From Streptomyces apocyni (lineage in GTDB: Bacteria > Actinomycetota > Actinomycetes > Streptomycetales > Streptomycetaceae), in contig NZ_WHOM01000051.1 in assembly GCF_009739465.1 (NCBI RefSeq), positions 124,001 through 188,000 on the forward strand: 64,000 nucleotides of DNA. Reading direction: 5' to 3'. Under the pieces are notes generated by a model. The model did not search any database and was not told where the DNA came from. It worked only from the letters and a program-made list of their open reading frames with translations. Within the stretch, counting starts at the first letter, position 1; every line of letters begins with the position of its first letter. Shown one piece after another: positions 30,738 to 39,899 of this stretch. Both the position numbers and the translations under genes were made by a program.

Positions 30738-31645
30738 GGTTCGGTGCGGGTGGCGGGCTGGTCGAGTGTGGTGATGACGCGCCCACCGGCGGCCGCGGAC
30801 GCCTCCGTACCCGGGTGGTCGGCGGCCAGAGCCGCGGTGAGCTCGCAGACGGCCGCGCGCAGGGCGGTCACCTGCTCCTGCAGGTCGCGTAGCCGGGTGC
30901 CGGTGTCGACGATGATGGACTTGGCCATCCACTCCGGGTTGGCCTCGGTGCCCCAAGGGACTCTGATGAAGTGGTCCTTCTCCCAGACTCGCTGGGCGAC
31001 CTTCTCGATGTCTTCCTGGGACAGGGGCATGGCGTCGTCCTCCGGGTTCCAGTGGGCTGGGTGTCTCAGGCGTTCGGCGACCTTGCCGCGGAACGCGTTC
31101 ATGTCGAAGCTGGGGTCGATCTTGCGGCGGGTGCCTTCCTTGTGGCCGATCACCGAATGCTGGTTCCAGCCGTGCGCGCGGCAGATGGCCGCGGCCCAGC
31201 GGACGGCCTGGTCGTACTGCACGGCGGGATAGGGGTCGCGGCCGTCGCCGAGGTTCTCGATCTCGATGCCGTAGGTGTGCCGGTTGCCGTCGATGGGTTC
31301 CGCCCCGTCGGGGCGCGGGTGGTGTGGCGACTCGTTCACCATCGCGCTGTACGCGTTGCGGGCCATCCTGCCGAAGTGGTTGGCACGGCCCGCGCTGATC
31401 ATCGTCGCGGTGCCGTTCTTGGCCAGGTGGGTGTGGCACAGCGGGCCCGGCAGCGCCGCCGTCCCCCGCCACACGAACTCCAGACTGTTCGTGCCCGCGG
31501 TGTGGTGGATCGCCACGCCGTTCACGCCGCCCCAGGGGCCTTTGTGGTTACGGTGGTGCGTCCGCCAGCCCGAGCGCTCCACGGCGCGTACGCCCTCGGC
31601 TCTGAGGGCTCCGAGTAGTCTGGCGGCGGTGAGCGGAGTGGCCAT
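30728..31645 (-). CDS. Endolysin-like N-acetylmuramoyl-L-alanine amidase (PGRP/Amidase_2)
   Basis: 305 residues without a signal peptide. The PGRP/Amidase_2 domain (about 20-190) has zinc ligands His in 'GVAIHHTAG', His in 'NQHSVIGHKEGTRRKIDPS' and the 'YGIEIEN' motif. The segment 'LPGPLCHTHLAKNGTATMISAGRANHFG' closely resembles actinophage endolysins. The C-terminal half has a predicted coiled-coil (DTGTRLRDLQEQVTALRAAV). Start ATG 31645 has GGAGG 4-5 nt upstream. Lack of a signal peptide and the phage-like style suggest a domesticated lysin, but no other phage gene is nearby. It converges on paaK with a 10-nt overlap. Confidence 0.8.
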   Translation of the reverse strand: MATPLTAARLLGALRAEGVRAVERSGWRTHHRNHKGPWGGVNGVAIHHTAGTNSLEFVWRGTAALPGPLCHTHLAKNGTATMISAGRANHFGRMARNAYSAMVNESPHHPRPDGAEPIDGNRHTYGIEIENLGDGRDPYPAVQYDQAVRWAAAICRAHGWNQHSVIGHKEGTRRKIDPSFDMNAFRGKVAERLRHPAHWNPEDDAMPLSQEDIEKVAQRVWEKDHFIRVPWGTEANPEWMAKSIIVDTGTRLRDLQEQVTALRAAVCELTAALAADHPGTEASAAAGGRVITTLDQPATRTEPQP

Positions 31646-31719
31646 CGGTCCTCCAGCCATGAGCGAATCCGCTTGGTGCGTTGAGGTTGTTGTACCCATG
31701 CCAAGCCGGATGGCCCACC

Positions 31720-32190
31720 TCAGGAGGGCAGTTCTCGCACAACCTCGCGCAGCAGGTCGTGGATCAGGAACTCGCCCGGCGCGCGGTTCTCCTTGAGGCG
31801 GTCCAGGTCGCGGGGGCCGAACCAGTCGTACGCGGTGTGCTTGGACCACTCCAGGGCGGGGGCGTCAAGGTCCCCGCACACCTCGACGAGGTAGTCGGCC
31901 TCGCGCCGTACGCCTCCGCCGTCGTCTCCCGTCCAGGTGACGACTCCAAGGAACCGCCGTACCCGGGTGAGGTGCCACCCCGTCTCCTCCGTGACCTCCC
32001 GCGCGAGCGCGTCCAGGAGGGTCTCGCCGGGCTCGACATGGCCGCCCACGATGTCCCAGGTGTCGGGGAACAGCCGCCGGTCCGGGGCGCGTCGCTGCGC
32101 GAAGGCCTCGCCGCGCGGGTTGAGGATGACCGCGCCGACGGCCCACGTCTGGCCGTGCTCGGGAATCGGAAGGTCGACTCCGTCGTCCAC
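31720..32190 (-). CDS. Nudix hydrolase
   Basis: 156-residue MutT-fold enzyme. The Nudix box is complete: 'GGHVEPGETLLDALAREVTEETGW' fits GX5EX7REUXEEXGU. It would hydrolyse a nucleoside diphosphate linked to another moiety; substrate unknown. Start GTG 32190 has no strong ribosome binding site. It lies upstream of the amidase gene on the same strand and is divergent from the DUF574 methyltransferase. Confidence 0.88.
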   Translation of the reverse strand: MDDGVDLPIPEHGQTWAVGAVILNPRGEAFAQRRAPDRRLFPDTWDIVGGHVEPGETLLDALAREVTEETGWHLTRVRRFLGVVTWTGDDGGGVRREADYLVEVCGDLDAPALEWSKHTAYDWFGPRDLDRLKENRAPGEFLIHDLLREVVRELPS

Positions 32191-32299
32191 GATGACCGGC
32201 TGCTGGGGTGCGGGCTGTTCTCGGATGACTGATCCTTTCGCGCTGGCTGCGGCTAGGTTGGTAGGCGCACGCCTGAGCGACGTTTACCAGGAGGTTCCC

Positions 32300-33121
32300 G
32301 TGTCCGACCGTGATCCCCGTAGTGAGGCCGCGACGATACGCGCGCGGATCGACACCAGCAAGCCGCACTCCGCGCGCTTTTGGAACTACTTCGTGGGCGG
32401 CAAGGACCACTACGAGGTGGACCGCGAGACGGGCGACCAGATCAAGCAGATCTTCCCTGGTCTGGTCGATGTCGCGCTCACCAGTCGGCACTTCCTGGGG
32501 CGCGCGGTCCAGTACCTGGCCGGGGAGCGGGGCGTACGGCAGTTCCTGGACATCGGCACCGGGCTGCCGACCGCGGACAACACCCATCAGGTGGCCCAGC
32601 GGGTGGCACCGGACTCCCGGATCGTCTACGTCGACAACGACCCGCTGGTGCTGACCCACGCCCGCGCCCTGCTGACCAGCACACCCGAGGGCGAGACGGC
32701 CTACCTCGACGCCGATCTGTACGACCCGGACGCCATCCTGCGAGCCGCCGGTGACACGCTGGACCTCTCACAGCCGGTCGCGCTGATGATCCTGAACACC
32801 CTGGGCCATGTCGCCGAGTACGAGCGTGCCCGGGATCTGGTGGCGCGGCTGATGGCCGGTCTGGCGCCTGGCAGCTATCTGGTGATCAGTGACAGCACCG
32901 CCACCAGCGCGGGCATGGTCGCCGCGTCGGAGGCGTACAACGCCAGTGGAGCGGTGCCGTACTACGTACGGAGTGTCGAGGAGATCGCCGGGCTCTTCGA
33001 CGGCTTGGAGCTGGCCGAGCCCGGGATCACCCCGGTCACGCGATGGCGCCCCGCGCCCGGCGGCCCGGCCGAAGGTCCCGCGGCCGTCGACGCCTACGGA
33101 GGCGTGGGCCGCAAGGCCTGA
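32300..33121 (+). CDS. DUF574 SAM-dependent methyltransferase
   Basis: 273-residue member of the actinobacterial S-adenosylmethyltransferase family DUF574 (Methyltransf_19), which is highly expanded in Streptomyces. Hallmarks are 'RIDTSKPHSARFWNYFVGGKDHYEVDR' at the N-terminus, 'FLDIGTGLPTADNTHQVA' (SAM motif), 'IVYVDNDPLVLTHARALL' and 'SRSxEEIAGLFDGLELAEPG'-type C-terminus. Substrates are generally unknown. Start GTG 32300 has a perfect AGGAGG 5 nt upstream; longer frames upstream are spurious. Confidence 0.88.
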   Translation: MSDRDPRSEAATIRARIDTSKPHSARFWNYFVGGKDHYEVDRETGDQIKQIFPGLVDVALTSRHFLGRAVQYLAGERGVRQFLDIGTGLPTADNTHQVAQRVAPDSRIVYVDNDPLVLTHARALLTSTPEGETAYLDADLYDPDAILRAAGDTLDLSQPVALMILNTLGHVAEYERARDLVARLMAGLAPGSYLVISDSTATSAGMVAASEAYNASGAVPYYVRSVEEIAGLFDGLELAEPGITPVTRWRPAPGGPAEGPAAVDAYGGVGRKA

Positions 33122-33331
33122 CGCTTGACGCCCTGCGCCTTCCGCCTGTCCGCCCGCGGGCCGGGGTGCTGCCGCCGTGTGTCCGTCGCGGCGCGGCGGG
33201 CCAGCGGGGATCATGGCCCGATAGAGTGAGGGCGTACGCCACCGGGGCGCCGGTCAGGACACACCCTGCGGGCAGGCCTCGCCGGTGCTCCGCACTGCCA
33301 GACACAACCGCCGCGAGACAGGGGACCCGTC

Positions 33332-33817
33332 GTGCCCGCTTCACGTCTGAGCCGGACACCGCTGCCGGGGATCGGCGTCCGCTACGACCTCACCACCCGT
33401 GAACACCGCAACCTCTCCGTGATCGCGGAGCGGGAAGGTGGCCGCATCCTCAACGCCTACCGCGAGGACGACCCGGACGCCTGCGCGCTGTCGCTGCGGC
33501 TGACGGCGGGTGAGTCGGAAGCGCTGATCGACGCGCTGATGCCCGCGCACCACAGCCCGAACCTGCTGCACACCACCGACCTCGGCCTGGTCGCCGAACG
33601 CGTCGAGCTGGCGGGCACCTCGTACTGGAACGGGCGCGTCCTGGGCGACACCCGGATGCGTACCGAGACGGGTGTGTCCGTGGTGGCCGTGCTGCGCCGC
33701 GCCGAGGCGATCCCGTCTCCCGGCCCGGACTTCCGGCTGGCGGGCGGCGACACCCTGATCGTGATCGGTACCCGGGAGGGCGCGGAGGCGGCCGCGGACA
33801 TCCTCGGACGGGAGTAG
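33332..33817 (+). CDS. khtT: K+/H+ antiporter regulatory subunit (KhtT-like)
   Basis: 161-residue soluble TrkA-C (RCK_C) protein. Residues about 1-70 ('LPGIGVRYDLTTREHRNLSVI') are the KhtT N-domain. Residues about 75-160 hold the RCK_C ligand domain ('RVELAGTSYWNGRVLGDTRMR...LAGGDTLIVIGTREGAE'). In Bacillus KhtT gates the KhtU antiporter in response to alkaline pH and nucleotides including c-di-AMP. Start GTG 33332 has GGGGA upstream. It is 4 nt upstream of the transporter gene. Confidence 0.87.
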   Translation: MPASRLSRTPLPGIGVRYDLTTREHRNLSVIAEREGGRILNAYREDDPDACALSLRLTAGESEALIDALMPAHHSPNLLHTTDLGLVAERVELAGTSYWNGRVLGDTRMRTETGVSVVAVLRRAEAIPSPGPDFRLAGGDTLIVIGTREGAEAAADILGRE

Positions 33818-33821
33818 GCCT

Positions 33822-35042
33822 GTGCACTCGGCGACGTTCCTCATCGAGTTCGGCGCGATCATCCTGGGTCTTGGCCTGCTCGGCCGGTTCGCGGCGCGGT
33901 TCCGGCTCTCGCCCATCCCGCTGTACCTGCTGGCCGGTCTCGCCTTCGGCGAGGGCGGGCTGCTGCCGCTGGCCACCAGCGAGGAGTTCGTCCAGATCGG
34001 CGCCGAGATCGGTGTCGTACTCCTGCTGTTGATGCTGGGCCTGGAGTACACGGCGAGCGACCTGGTCACCAACCTCAAGACCCACTACCCGGCGGGACTG
34101 GTCGACGCCACGCTGAACGCGCTGCCGGGGGCCGCGATGGCGCTGCTGCTCGGCTGGGGCCCGGTGGCCGCCGTCGTCCTGGCCGGGGTCACCTGGATCT
34201 CGTCCTCCGGGGTCATCGCGAAGGTGCTCGGGGACCTGGGGCGGCTCGGTAACCGGGAGACGCCGGTGATCCTGAGCATCCTGGTCCTGGAAGACCTGGC
34301 GATGGCCGCGTATCTGCCCATCATCACCACGCTGCTGGCCGGGGCGACCCTCGCTGCGGGCAGCGTCACGCTGGCGGTCGCCCTGGGCGCCGCCGGTCTG
34401 GTGCTGTTCCTCGCGCTCCGCTACGGGCGGATCATCTCCCGGTTCGTCTCCAGCGACGACCCGGAGAAGCTGCTCCTGGTGGTGCTCGGCCTGACCCTGC
34501 TGGTCGCCGGGGTGGCCCAGCAGCTCCAGGTCTCCGCCGCGGTCGGCGCGTTCCTCGTCGGGATCGCCCTGTCCGGTGAGGTCGCCGAGGGAGCCCATAC
34601 GCTGCTGAGCCCGCTGCGGGACCTGTTCGCCGCGGTGTTCTTCGTCTTCTTCGGGCTGCACACCGATCCGGCCAGCATCCCGCCCGTACTGCTGCCCGCC
34701 CTGGCACTGGCCGTCGTGACCGCGGGTACGAAGATCGCCACCGGCTACTGGGCGGCCCGGCGCGCCGGGATCTCGGTCAAGGGCCGGTGGCGCGCTGGTG
34801 GTGCGCTGGTCGCCCGCGGCGAGTTCTCGATCGTCATCGCGGGCCTCGCGGTCACGGCGGGCATCGAACCGTCGCTTGGGCCGCTGGCGACCGCGTACGT
34901 CCTGATACTGGTGATCATCGGCCCCCTCACCGCCCGCTACGCCGAGCCCCTGGCCACCGCCCTCAGCCGACGGCGCCGCGGGCCGACCCCGCCGGACACC
35001 CAGGTGCCACTGCCGGGCGATCCCACGACCGCGACGCGTTAG
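33822..35042 (+). CDS. khtU: CPA2-type K+(Na+)/H+ antiporter (KhtU-like)
   Basis: 406-residue membrane protein with about 12 hydrophobic segments. CPA2 hallmarks are 'LAGLAFGEGGLLP', 'LLMLGLEYTASDL', 'VTWISSSGVIAKVLGDLGRLG' and the paired acidic motif region 'SILVLEDLAMAAYLP'. 'GGALVARGEFSIVIAG' is the conserved late segment. It exports K+ (possibly Na+) in exchange for protons under control of the preceding KhtT-like subunit, with which it is translationally linked (4-nt gap). There is no RCK domain on the transporter itself, as expected for the two-gene KhtTU type. Confidence 0.88.
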   Translation: MHSATFLIEFGAIILGLGLLGRFAARFRLSPIPLYLLAGLAFGEGGLLPLATSEEFVQIGAEIGVVLLLLMLGLEYTASDLVTNLKTHYPAGLVDATLNALPGAAMALLLGWGPVAAVVLAGVTWISSSGVIAKVLGDLGRLGNRETPVILSILVLEDLAMAAYLPIITTLLAGATLAAGSVTLAVALGAAGLVLFLALRYGRIISRFVSSDDPEKLLLVVLGLTLLVAGVAQQLQVSAAVGAFLVGIALSGEVAEGAHTLLSPLRDLFAAVFFVFFGLHTDPASIPPVLLPALALAVVTAGTKIATGYWAARRAGISVKGRWRAGGALVARGEFSIVIAGLAVTAGIEPSLGPLATAYVLILVIIGPLTARYAEPLATALSRRRRGPTPPDTQVPLPGDPTTATR

Positions 35043-35070
35043 GGGCGTCTGACCCTGCGTGCCGTGCCGG

Positions 35071-35787
35071 TCAGCGAAGGCTCGGCGTACGGATGGCGTA
35101 CGGACGGAGGACCATCAGCGAGTCGTCCCACGTCGCCACCATGGCGAAGGGGAACCGGTCGAGCTCAAGGCAGAGGGCGACGTCATCGGGATGGACTCCC
35201 TGTCGTACGCCCTCGGCCAGTTCGGCGGCGGCGCGTGAATCGGCGGCCCGGCGGAGGTACTCGGCCGCGTCCGTCCCGGCCTCGGTGGCCCTGCGGGCGA
35301 TGTACTGGGCGCACGCCAGATCCTCGTCGGCGTGCCCCTCCTCGCCAGTGACCACGAACGTGACGCTGTCACACTCGCGTGCCCGCAAGAGCCGAGCCGT
35401 TGCCTCCGCCACCACGAAGCTGGCGCACAGCACCAACGACGCCTCCTTGACCGCGAGGGCGCCGACGGTGCCCGCCGTGGTCTTCTGCACGACGGTCCGG
35501 CCGCCGAGGTCCATCGACCGCAGCATTCCAGGCGAGTTGACGGTGTCGAACCCGGGCGCGGGCGGACCGTCCTTGAGCGCCACCCACCCCGGGTGCCGCT
35601 CCTTGAGCGCCAGGGCTTCATCCAGCGACTCAGCGAGAACGATCTTCTCCGCTCCCTGGCCAAAGGCCCAGGCAGCCACCGTGAAGGCACGCATGACGTC
35701 GACGACGACCGCGACTGAGGGGGTACCGGTATCGACCAGTTCGGCGATGCCAGGGAATCGAGTGTCCATACGGTCATGATCGCCCAT
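35071..35787 (-). CDS. ComB-family phosphatase (2-phosphosulfolactate phosphatase-like)
   Basis: 238-residue cytosolic Mg-dependent phosphatase of the ComB family. Motifs are '[22 protein letters not shown]', '[20 protein letters not shown]', '[14 protein letters not shown]' and '[13 protein letters not shown]'. ComB dephosphorylates 2-phosphosulfolactate in methanogen coenzyme M synthesis; bacterial homologues are widespread and their substrates are mostly unknown. The start could be ATG 35787 or ATG 35769 (MDTRFPG); neither has a clear ribosome binding site. It converges on khtU. Confidence 0.82.
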   Translation of the reverse strand: MGDHDRMDTRFPGIAELVDTGTPSVAVVVDVMRAFTVAAWAFGQGAEKIVLAESLDEALALKERHPGWVALKDGPPAPGFDTVNSPGMLRSMDLGGRTVVQKTTAGTVGALAVKEASLVLCASFVVAEATARLLRARECDSVTFVVTGEEGHADEDLACAQYIARRATEAGTDAAEYLRRAADSRAAAELAEGVRQGVHPDDVALCLELDRFPFAMVATWDDSLMVLRPYAIRTPSLR

Positions 35788-35802
35788 GCTCGGCAGGAGG
35801 CC

Positions 35803-37299
35803 CTAGGCCTCCGTGAAGCGGTCGCGCAACGTGCGCTTGAGGATCTTTCCGCTGGCGTTGCGCGGGAGTTCGGACACGAACAGGACGCGCTTGGGGGCCT
35901 TGAACGGGGCCAGGTGCTCGCGTGCGTGGGTGATGAGTTCGGTCTCGGTGAGCTGGCCGCGCGGGACGACCACGGCGGTGACCGCCTCGATCCAGCGGTC
36001 GTCCGGCAAGCCGATCACGGCGGCTTCGGCGACCTGGGGGTGGGTGTACAGCGCGTCCTCGACCTGGCGTGAGGCGACCAGCACTCCCCCGGAGTTGATC
36101 ACGTCCTTCACTCGGTCGACGACGGTGAGGTATCCCTCTGCGTCGCGTACGGCGAGGTCGCCTGAGCGGAACCAGTCACCGCGGAAGGCCTCCGCCGTCT
36201 CCTGCGGCTTGTCCCAGTAGCCCTCGCACAGTTGCGGCGAACGGTAGACGACCTCGCCGGGTGTGCCGTCCGGCACGTCCTTGCCGCTCTCGTCGACGAC
36301 CCGGGCCTCGACGAACAGCACGGGCCGCCCGCAGGACGCGAGGCGGCCGTCGTGCTCGTCGGGCCCCAGCACGGTGGCCAGCGGGCCGATCTCGCTCTGG
36401 CCAAAGCAGTTGTAGAAGCCGAGTCCGGGCAACCGGGCGCGCAGCCGTTCCAGCACCGGGACCGGCATGATCGACGCGCCGTAGTACGCCTTGCGCAGCG
36501 CGCTCAGGTCGCGGGTGGCGAAGTCGTCGTGCTGGGACAGGCCGATCCACACCGTGGGCGGCGCGAACAGGCTGTCGTGACCCGCCTCGACGAGGTCGAA
36601 GATCGCGGCGGCGTCCGGTGCGTCCAGGATCGTGTTCTCGGCGCCGACCGCCAGGTAGGGCAGCAGGAATACATGCAGCTGGGCCGAGTGATACAGCGGC
36701 AGCGAGTGGATCGGCCGGTCGGTGTCCTCCAGGTCCAGGGCGTGGATCGCGCTGACGTACTCATGGACGAGCGCCCGGTGCGTCATCATCGCGCCCTTCG
36801 GCAGCGCGGTCGTCCCCGAGGTGTAGAGCAACTGGGCGAGGTCCTCGTCCCGCGGCGCCGGACCGTCGTACGGTGCGCTGGCCGCGAGCCGGGTGAGGAG
36901 CGAGTCGTCCGCGTCGCGCAGGGCCAGCGCGGGTGGTCCTGCGGGGAGGCGCTCGGCCAAGTCCGGGTCGGTGAGGACCAGCGCGCAGCCGGACTGCCGG
37001 ACGATGTACGCGAGGTCGTCGCCGGTCAGTTGGTGGTTGACCGGGACGTGCACCAGGCCCGCCCGGGAGCAGCCGAGGAAGCCGATCAGGTACGCGTCGG
37101 AGTTGTACCCGTACGCGGCGACCCGGTCGCCGGGCTCAGGGCCCGCCTGGCGCAGCACCGTGGCGGCGCGGGAGACCGCCGCGTCGAGTTCGGCGTAGGT
37201 CCAGGCGCGGTCGGCGTAGCGGACCGCGGTGCGGTCCGGAGTACGCCGGGCGCTGCGGCGGAGCATGGCGTCGACCGTGTTGCTGCGTACACCCGTCAT
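35803..37299 (-). CDS. Long-chain fatty-acid--CoA ligase family protein
   Basis: 498-residue adenylating enzyme. Motifs are 'LLYTSGTTALPKGAMMTHRAL' (P-loop region), 'GFYNCFGQSEIGPLA' (A5), 'FRSGDLAVRDAEGYLTVVDRVKDVINSGG' (A7/A8) and the C-terminal lysine in 'ASGKILKRTLRD'. It forms an acyl-CoA via acyl-AMP. Start ATG 37299 has AGGA 8 nt upstream; a much longer frame beyond it overlaps the divergent hydrolase and is not real. It lies beside an alpha/beta hydrolase and another ligase in the acyl-CoA catabolic region. Confidence 0.87.
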   Translation of the reverse strand: MTGVRSNTVDAMLRRSARRTPDRTAVRYADRAWTYAELDAAVSRAATVLRQAGPEPGDRVAAYGYNSDAYLIGFLGCSRAGLVHVPVNHQLTGDDLAYIVRQSGCALVLTDPDLAERLPAGPPALALRDADDSLLTRLAASAPYDGPAPRDEDLAQLLYTSGTTALPKGAMMTHRALVHEYVSAIHALDLEDTDRPIHSLPLYHSAQLHVFLLPYLAVGAENTILDAPDAAAIFDLVEAGHDSLFAPPTVWIGLSQHDDFATRDLSALRKAYYGASIMPVPVLERLRARLPGLGFYNCFGQSEIGPLATVLGPDEHDGRLASCGRPVLFVEARVVDESGKDVPDGTPGEVVYRSPQLCEGYWDKPQETAEAFRGDWFRSGDLAVRDAEGYLTVVDRVKDVINSGGVLVASRQVEDALYTHPQVAEAAVIGLPDDRWIEAVTAVVVPRGQLTETELITHAREHLAPFKAPKRVLFVSELPRNASGKILKRTLRDRFTEA

Positions 37300-37431
37300 G
37301 GCGTGATCCTGTGCCGTGCGCCGGACGTGGGTCAAGTCGTGTGCGTGCGCGGGGAACCCGCCCGGAAGGGCTGCCGCTGTCCGGTGGCCCGCACCCTGCC
37401 CTCTCGCACCCCGGGTTGCCGCGTGCTCGGG

Positions 37432-38310
37432 ATGATCAGCAAGATGGCGCGCATGCCTACCTGTACCGCAGCCGACGGGACCGTACTCGCCTACCACGTC
37501 GTGGGTGAGGGCCCACCCCTGCTCTGTCTGCCCGGCGGCCCCATGCGCGCCTCCGCGTACCTGGGCGATCTGGGTGGGCTGGCGAAGTGGCGTCGGCTGG
37601 TGCTGCTCGACCTGCGGGGCACCGGGGACTCCAGCGTCCCGGCCGATCCAGCGAGTTACCGCTGTGACCGGCAGGTCGCCGATGTCGAGGCGCTGCGGGC
37701 GCACCTCGGCCTGGACCGCGTCGATCTGCTCGCGCACTCGGCGGGCGGCGATCTCGCCCTGCTGTACGCGGCCCGGCACCCTCGGCGGGTCCGCACGCTC
37801 ACCCTGGTCACCGCGCGCGCTCGCGCGCTGGGCGTCGACTTCAGCGCGGAGCATCGCCGGGAGGTGGCGGCGCTGCGTACCGCCGAGCCGTGGTTCGAGG
37901 GCGCGCGCGATGCGTACGGCAGGATCTGGGACGGCTCCGCCACGGACGCGGACTTCGACACCGCGGCCCCGTTCTTCTACGGCCGCTGGGACGCGGCCGC
38001 CCAGGCGCACGCCTCCTCCGAGGTGACGCAGACCAGCGACGAGGCCGCGGAACGCTACGCGTCTCCTGGCGCCTTCGACCCGGCCACGGCCCGCGCCGCC
38101 TTGGCCGCGTGGGAGGGCCGGGTGCTCGTCTACGCGGGGGAATTGGACAGTGGCCCGCTCCCCCGGGTCGCCGCGCGGATCGCGGAGCTGCTCCCGGGCG
38201 CCGAACTGGCCGTCCAGCCGGGCGCCGGACACTTTCCGTGGCTCGACGACCCCGACTCGTTCACGCGGACGGTCACGGCGTTCCTCGAAGAACGGCCCGA
38301 CAGGAGCTAG
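37432..38310 (+). CDS. Alpha/beta hydrolase (prolyl aminopeptidase-like)
   Basis: Up to 292 residues. The oxyanion region is 'LLCLPGGPMRASAYLGDL', the nucleophile elbow 'LLAHSAGGDLALLYA', the acid in 'VLVYAGELDSGPLP', and the His in 'QPGAGHFPWLDDP'. 'LLDLRGTGDSSVPADPASYRCDRQV' is typical of proline iminopeptidase-like enzymes. Start is uncertain: ATGs at 37432, 37444 and 37453 are in frame (MISKMARMP), and none has a strong ribosome binding site. It converges on the next ligase gene and ends in a 7-nt duplication. Confidence 0.82.
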   Translation: MISKMARMPTCTAADGTVLAYHVVGEGPPLLCLPGGPMRASAYLGDLGGLAKWRRLVLLDLRGTGDSSVPADPASYRCDRQVADVEALRAHLGLDRVDLLAHSAGGDLALLYAARHPRRVRTLTLVTARARALGVDFSAEHRREVAALRTAEPWFEGARDAYGRIWDGSATDADFDTAAPFFYGRWDAAAQAHASSEVTQTSDEAAERYASPGAFDPATARAALAAWEGRVLVYAGELDSGPLPRVAARIAELLPGAELAVQPGAGHFPWLDDPDSFTRTVTAFLEERPDRS

Positions 38311-38318
38311 GAGCTAGG
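38303..38318 (+). repeat. 7-nt duplication at a stop codon
   Basis: GGAGCTA occurs twice in tandem (AGGAGCTAGGAGCTAGG), so the TAG stop codon of the hydrolase is duplicated 7 nt downstream. Confidence 0.75.
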
Positions 38319-38321
38319 GAC

Positions 38322-39878
38322 TCACACCTGCCGTGAGTGGCCTTCCCAGTACGGTTCGCGTAGCCGCCGTTTGTAGAGCTTGCCGTTGGGGTCGCGGGGC
38401 ATCGTCTCGATGAAGTCGACGCTCCTGGGCCGCTTGTAGCCCGCGAGACGGCGCTCGCAGTGGGCCAGGATGTCGGCGGCGAGGGCGTCCCCCGCCGGGT
38501 GGCCGTCGGCGGGTTCGACGACCGCCTTCACCTCCTCGCCCCAGTCGGCGTGGGGGATGCCGAAGGCCGCGGCGTCGGCGACCGCGGGGTGGGTGAGCAG
38601 TTCGGACTCGATTTCGGCCGGGTAGATGTTGACCCCGCCCGAGATGATCATGTCGATCTTGCGGTCGCGGAGGTACAGGTAGCCGTCTTCGTCAAGGAGG
38701 CCGAGGTCTCCGACGGTGAAGAAGTCGCCGATGCGGTTCTTCTCGGTCTTGGCCTGGTCCTGGTGGTAGCGGAATCCGCCGGTGGTCATCTTCATGTAGA
38801 CGGTGCCGAGTTCGCCGGGTGGCAGTCGGTTGCCGTCGTCGTCGAAGATGGCGAGTTCGCTGATCGGCCAGGCCTTTCCGACGGTCCCTGGCTTCTTCAG
38901 CCAGTCCTCGGCGGTGGCGAAGGCCCCGCCGCCCTCGCTGGCCGCGTAGTACTCCTCGACGCAGGTACCCCACCAGTCGATCATGGCGCGTTTGACGTGG
39001 TCGGGGCAGGGCGCGGCGCCGTGGATGGCGTGCCGCAGGGAGGAGACGTCGTACGCGGTGCGGACGGCTTCGGGCAGGGCGAGCAGGCGGTGGAACTGGG
39101 TCGGGACCATGTGCGTGTGGGTGCAGTGGTGCGCGTCGATGAGGCGGAGCATCTCCTGAGGCGTCCACTTGTCCATGAGGATCAGCGGATGGCCGATGTG
39201 CAGGGACGCGGCCGCGAACTGGAGCACCGCGGTGTGGTAGAGCGGCGAGCACACCAGGTGGACGTTGTCGTCGTACGGCTTGATGCCGAAGATGCCGAGG
39301 AAGCCGCCGAGGTACGTCTCCTCGGGGAGCTTGCCCGGCAGGGGGCGGCGGATGCCGCGTGGGCGTCCCGTGGTGCCCGAGGTGTAGTTCATGACCCAGC
39401 CGAGTGTGCGGCCCTCGGGGACCGAGTCCTGGTGCCCGTCCAGGAGTTCGGCGTACGGGCGGAAGCCCTGGGCCGTGCCGACCGTGTACCGGTGGCTGGC
39501 GGGCAGCTTCGCCTCGTCGGCGGCCGCGGTCGCCGCGTCGGCGAACCGTTCATGGGCGATGAGGACCTTGGCGCCGGAGTCGGACACGATCCAGGCGATC
39601 TCCGGGCCGACCAGGTGGTGGTTGACCGGGACCAGGTAGAGCCCTGCCTGGGCCGCGGCGAGATAGGCGCTGATGAACTCGACACCGTTGGGCAGGACGA
39701 CGGCGAAGGCGTCGCCGCGCTCCAGGCCCGCGGCGCGCAGTCCGCGCACCAACCGGTTGACGTCCGCGTGGAGCTCCCCCGCGGTCCACCGGGTGCCGTC
39801 GGGGGCGAGCAGGATCGTACGCTCTGGGTCGGCGGTGGCCTGTGCCCAGAAGCCGTTGGGTGCTGTGGTGGTCGGCAT
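38322..39878 (-). CDS. Acyl-CoA synthetase (FadD4/bile-acid-CoA-ligase-like)
   Basis: 518-residue AMP-forming ligase. Motifs are 'MNYTSGTTGRPRGIRRPL' (P-loop), 'EEYYAASEGGGAFATAEDW' (A5), 'GDLGLLDEDGYLYLRDRKIDMIISGGVNIYP' (A7/A8) and the catalytic lysine in 'DPNGKLYKRRL'. It resembles mycobacterial FadD4 and bile-acid/steroid-acid ligases. Start ATG 39878 has GAGGAG 6-7 nt upstream. The flavin oxidoreductase gene lies 21 nt upstream on the same strand, so the two are probably cotranscribed. Confidence 0.87.
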   Translation of the reverse strand: MPTTTAPNGFWAQATADPERTILLAPDGTRWTAGELHADVNRLVRGLRAAGLERGDAFAVVLPNGVEFISAYLAAAQAGLYLVPVNHHLVGPEIAWIVSDSGAKVLIAHERFADAATAAADEAKLPASHRYTVGTAQGFRPYAELLDGHQDSVPEGRTLGWVMNYTSGTTGRPRGIRRPLPGKLPEETYLGGFLGIFGIKPYDDNVHLVCSPLYHTAVLQFAAASLHIGHPLILMDKWTPQEMLRLIDAHHCTHTHMVPTQFHRLLALPEAVRTAYDVSSLRHAIHGAAPCPDHVKRAMIDWWGTCVEEYYAASEGGGAFATAEDWLKKPGTVGKAWPISELAIFDDDGNRLPPGELGTVYMKMTTGGFRYHQDQAKTEKNRIGDFFTVGDLGLLDEDGYLYLRDRKIDMIISGGVNIYPAEIESELLTHPAVADAAAFGIPHADWGEEVKAVVEPADGHPAGDALAADILAHCERRLAGYKRPRSVDFIETMPRDPNGKLYKRRLREPYWEGHSRQV

Positions 39879-39899
39879 GGTGCTCTCCTCTCCCTCTCC

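Noticed and set aside
30728..31645. Prophage
   Set aside because: Only one lysin-like gene; no integrase, attachment repeats, capsid or holin seen.
33122..33331. Gene between the DUF574 methyltransferase and khtT
   Set aside because: Short frames only, no ribosome binding site; at most a weak TAGAGT -10-like element near 33222.
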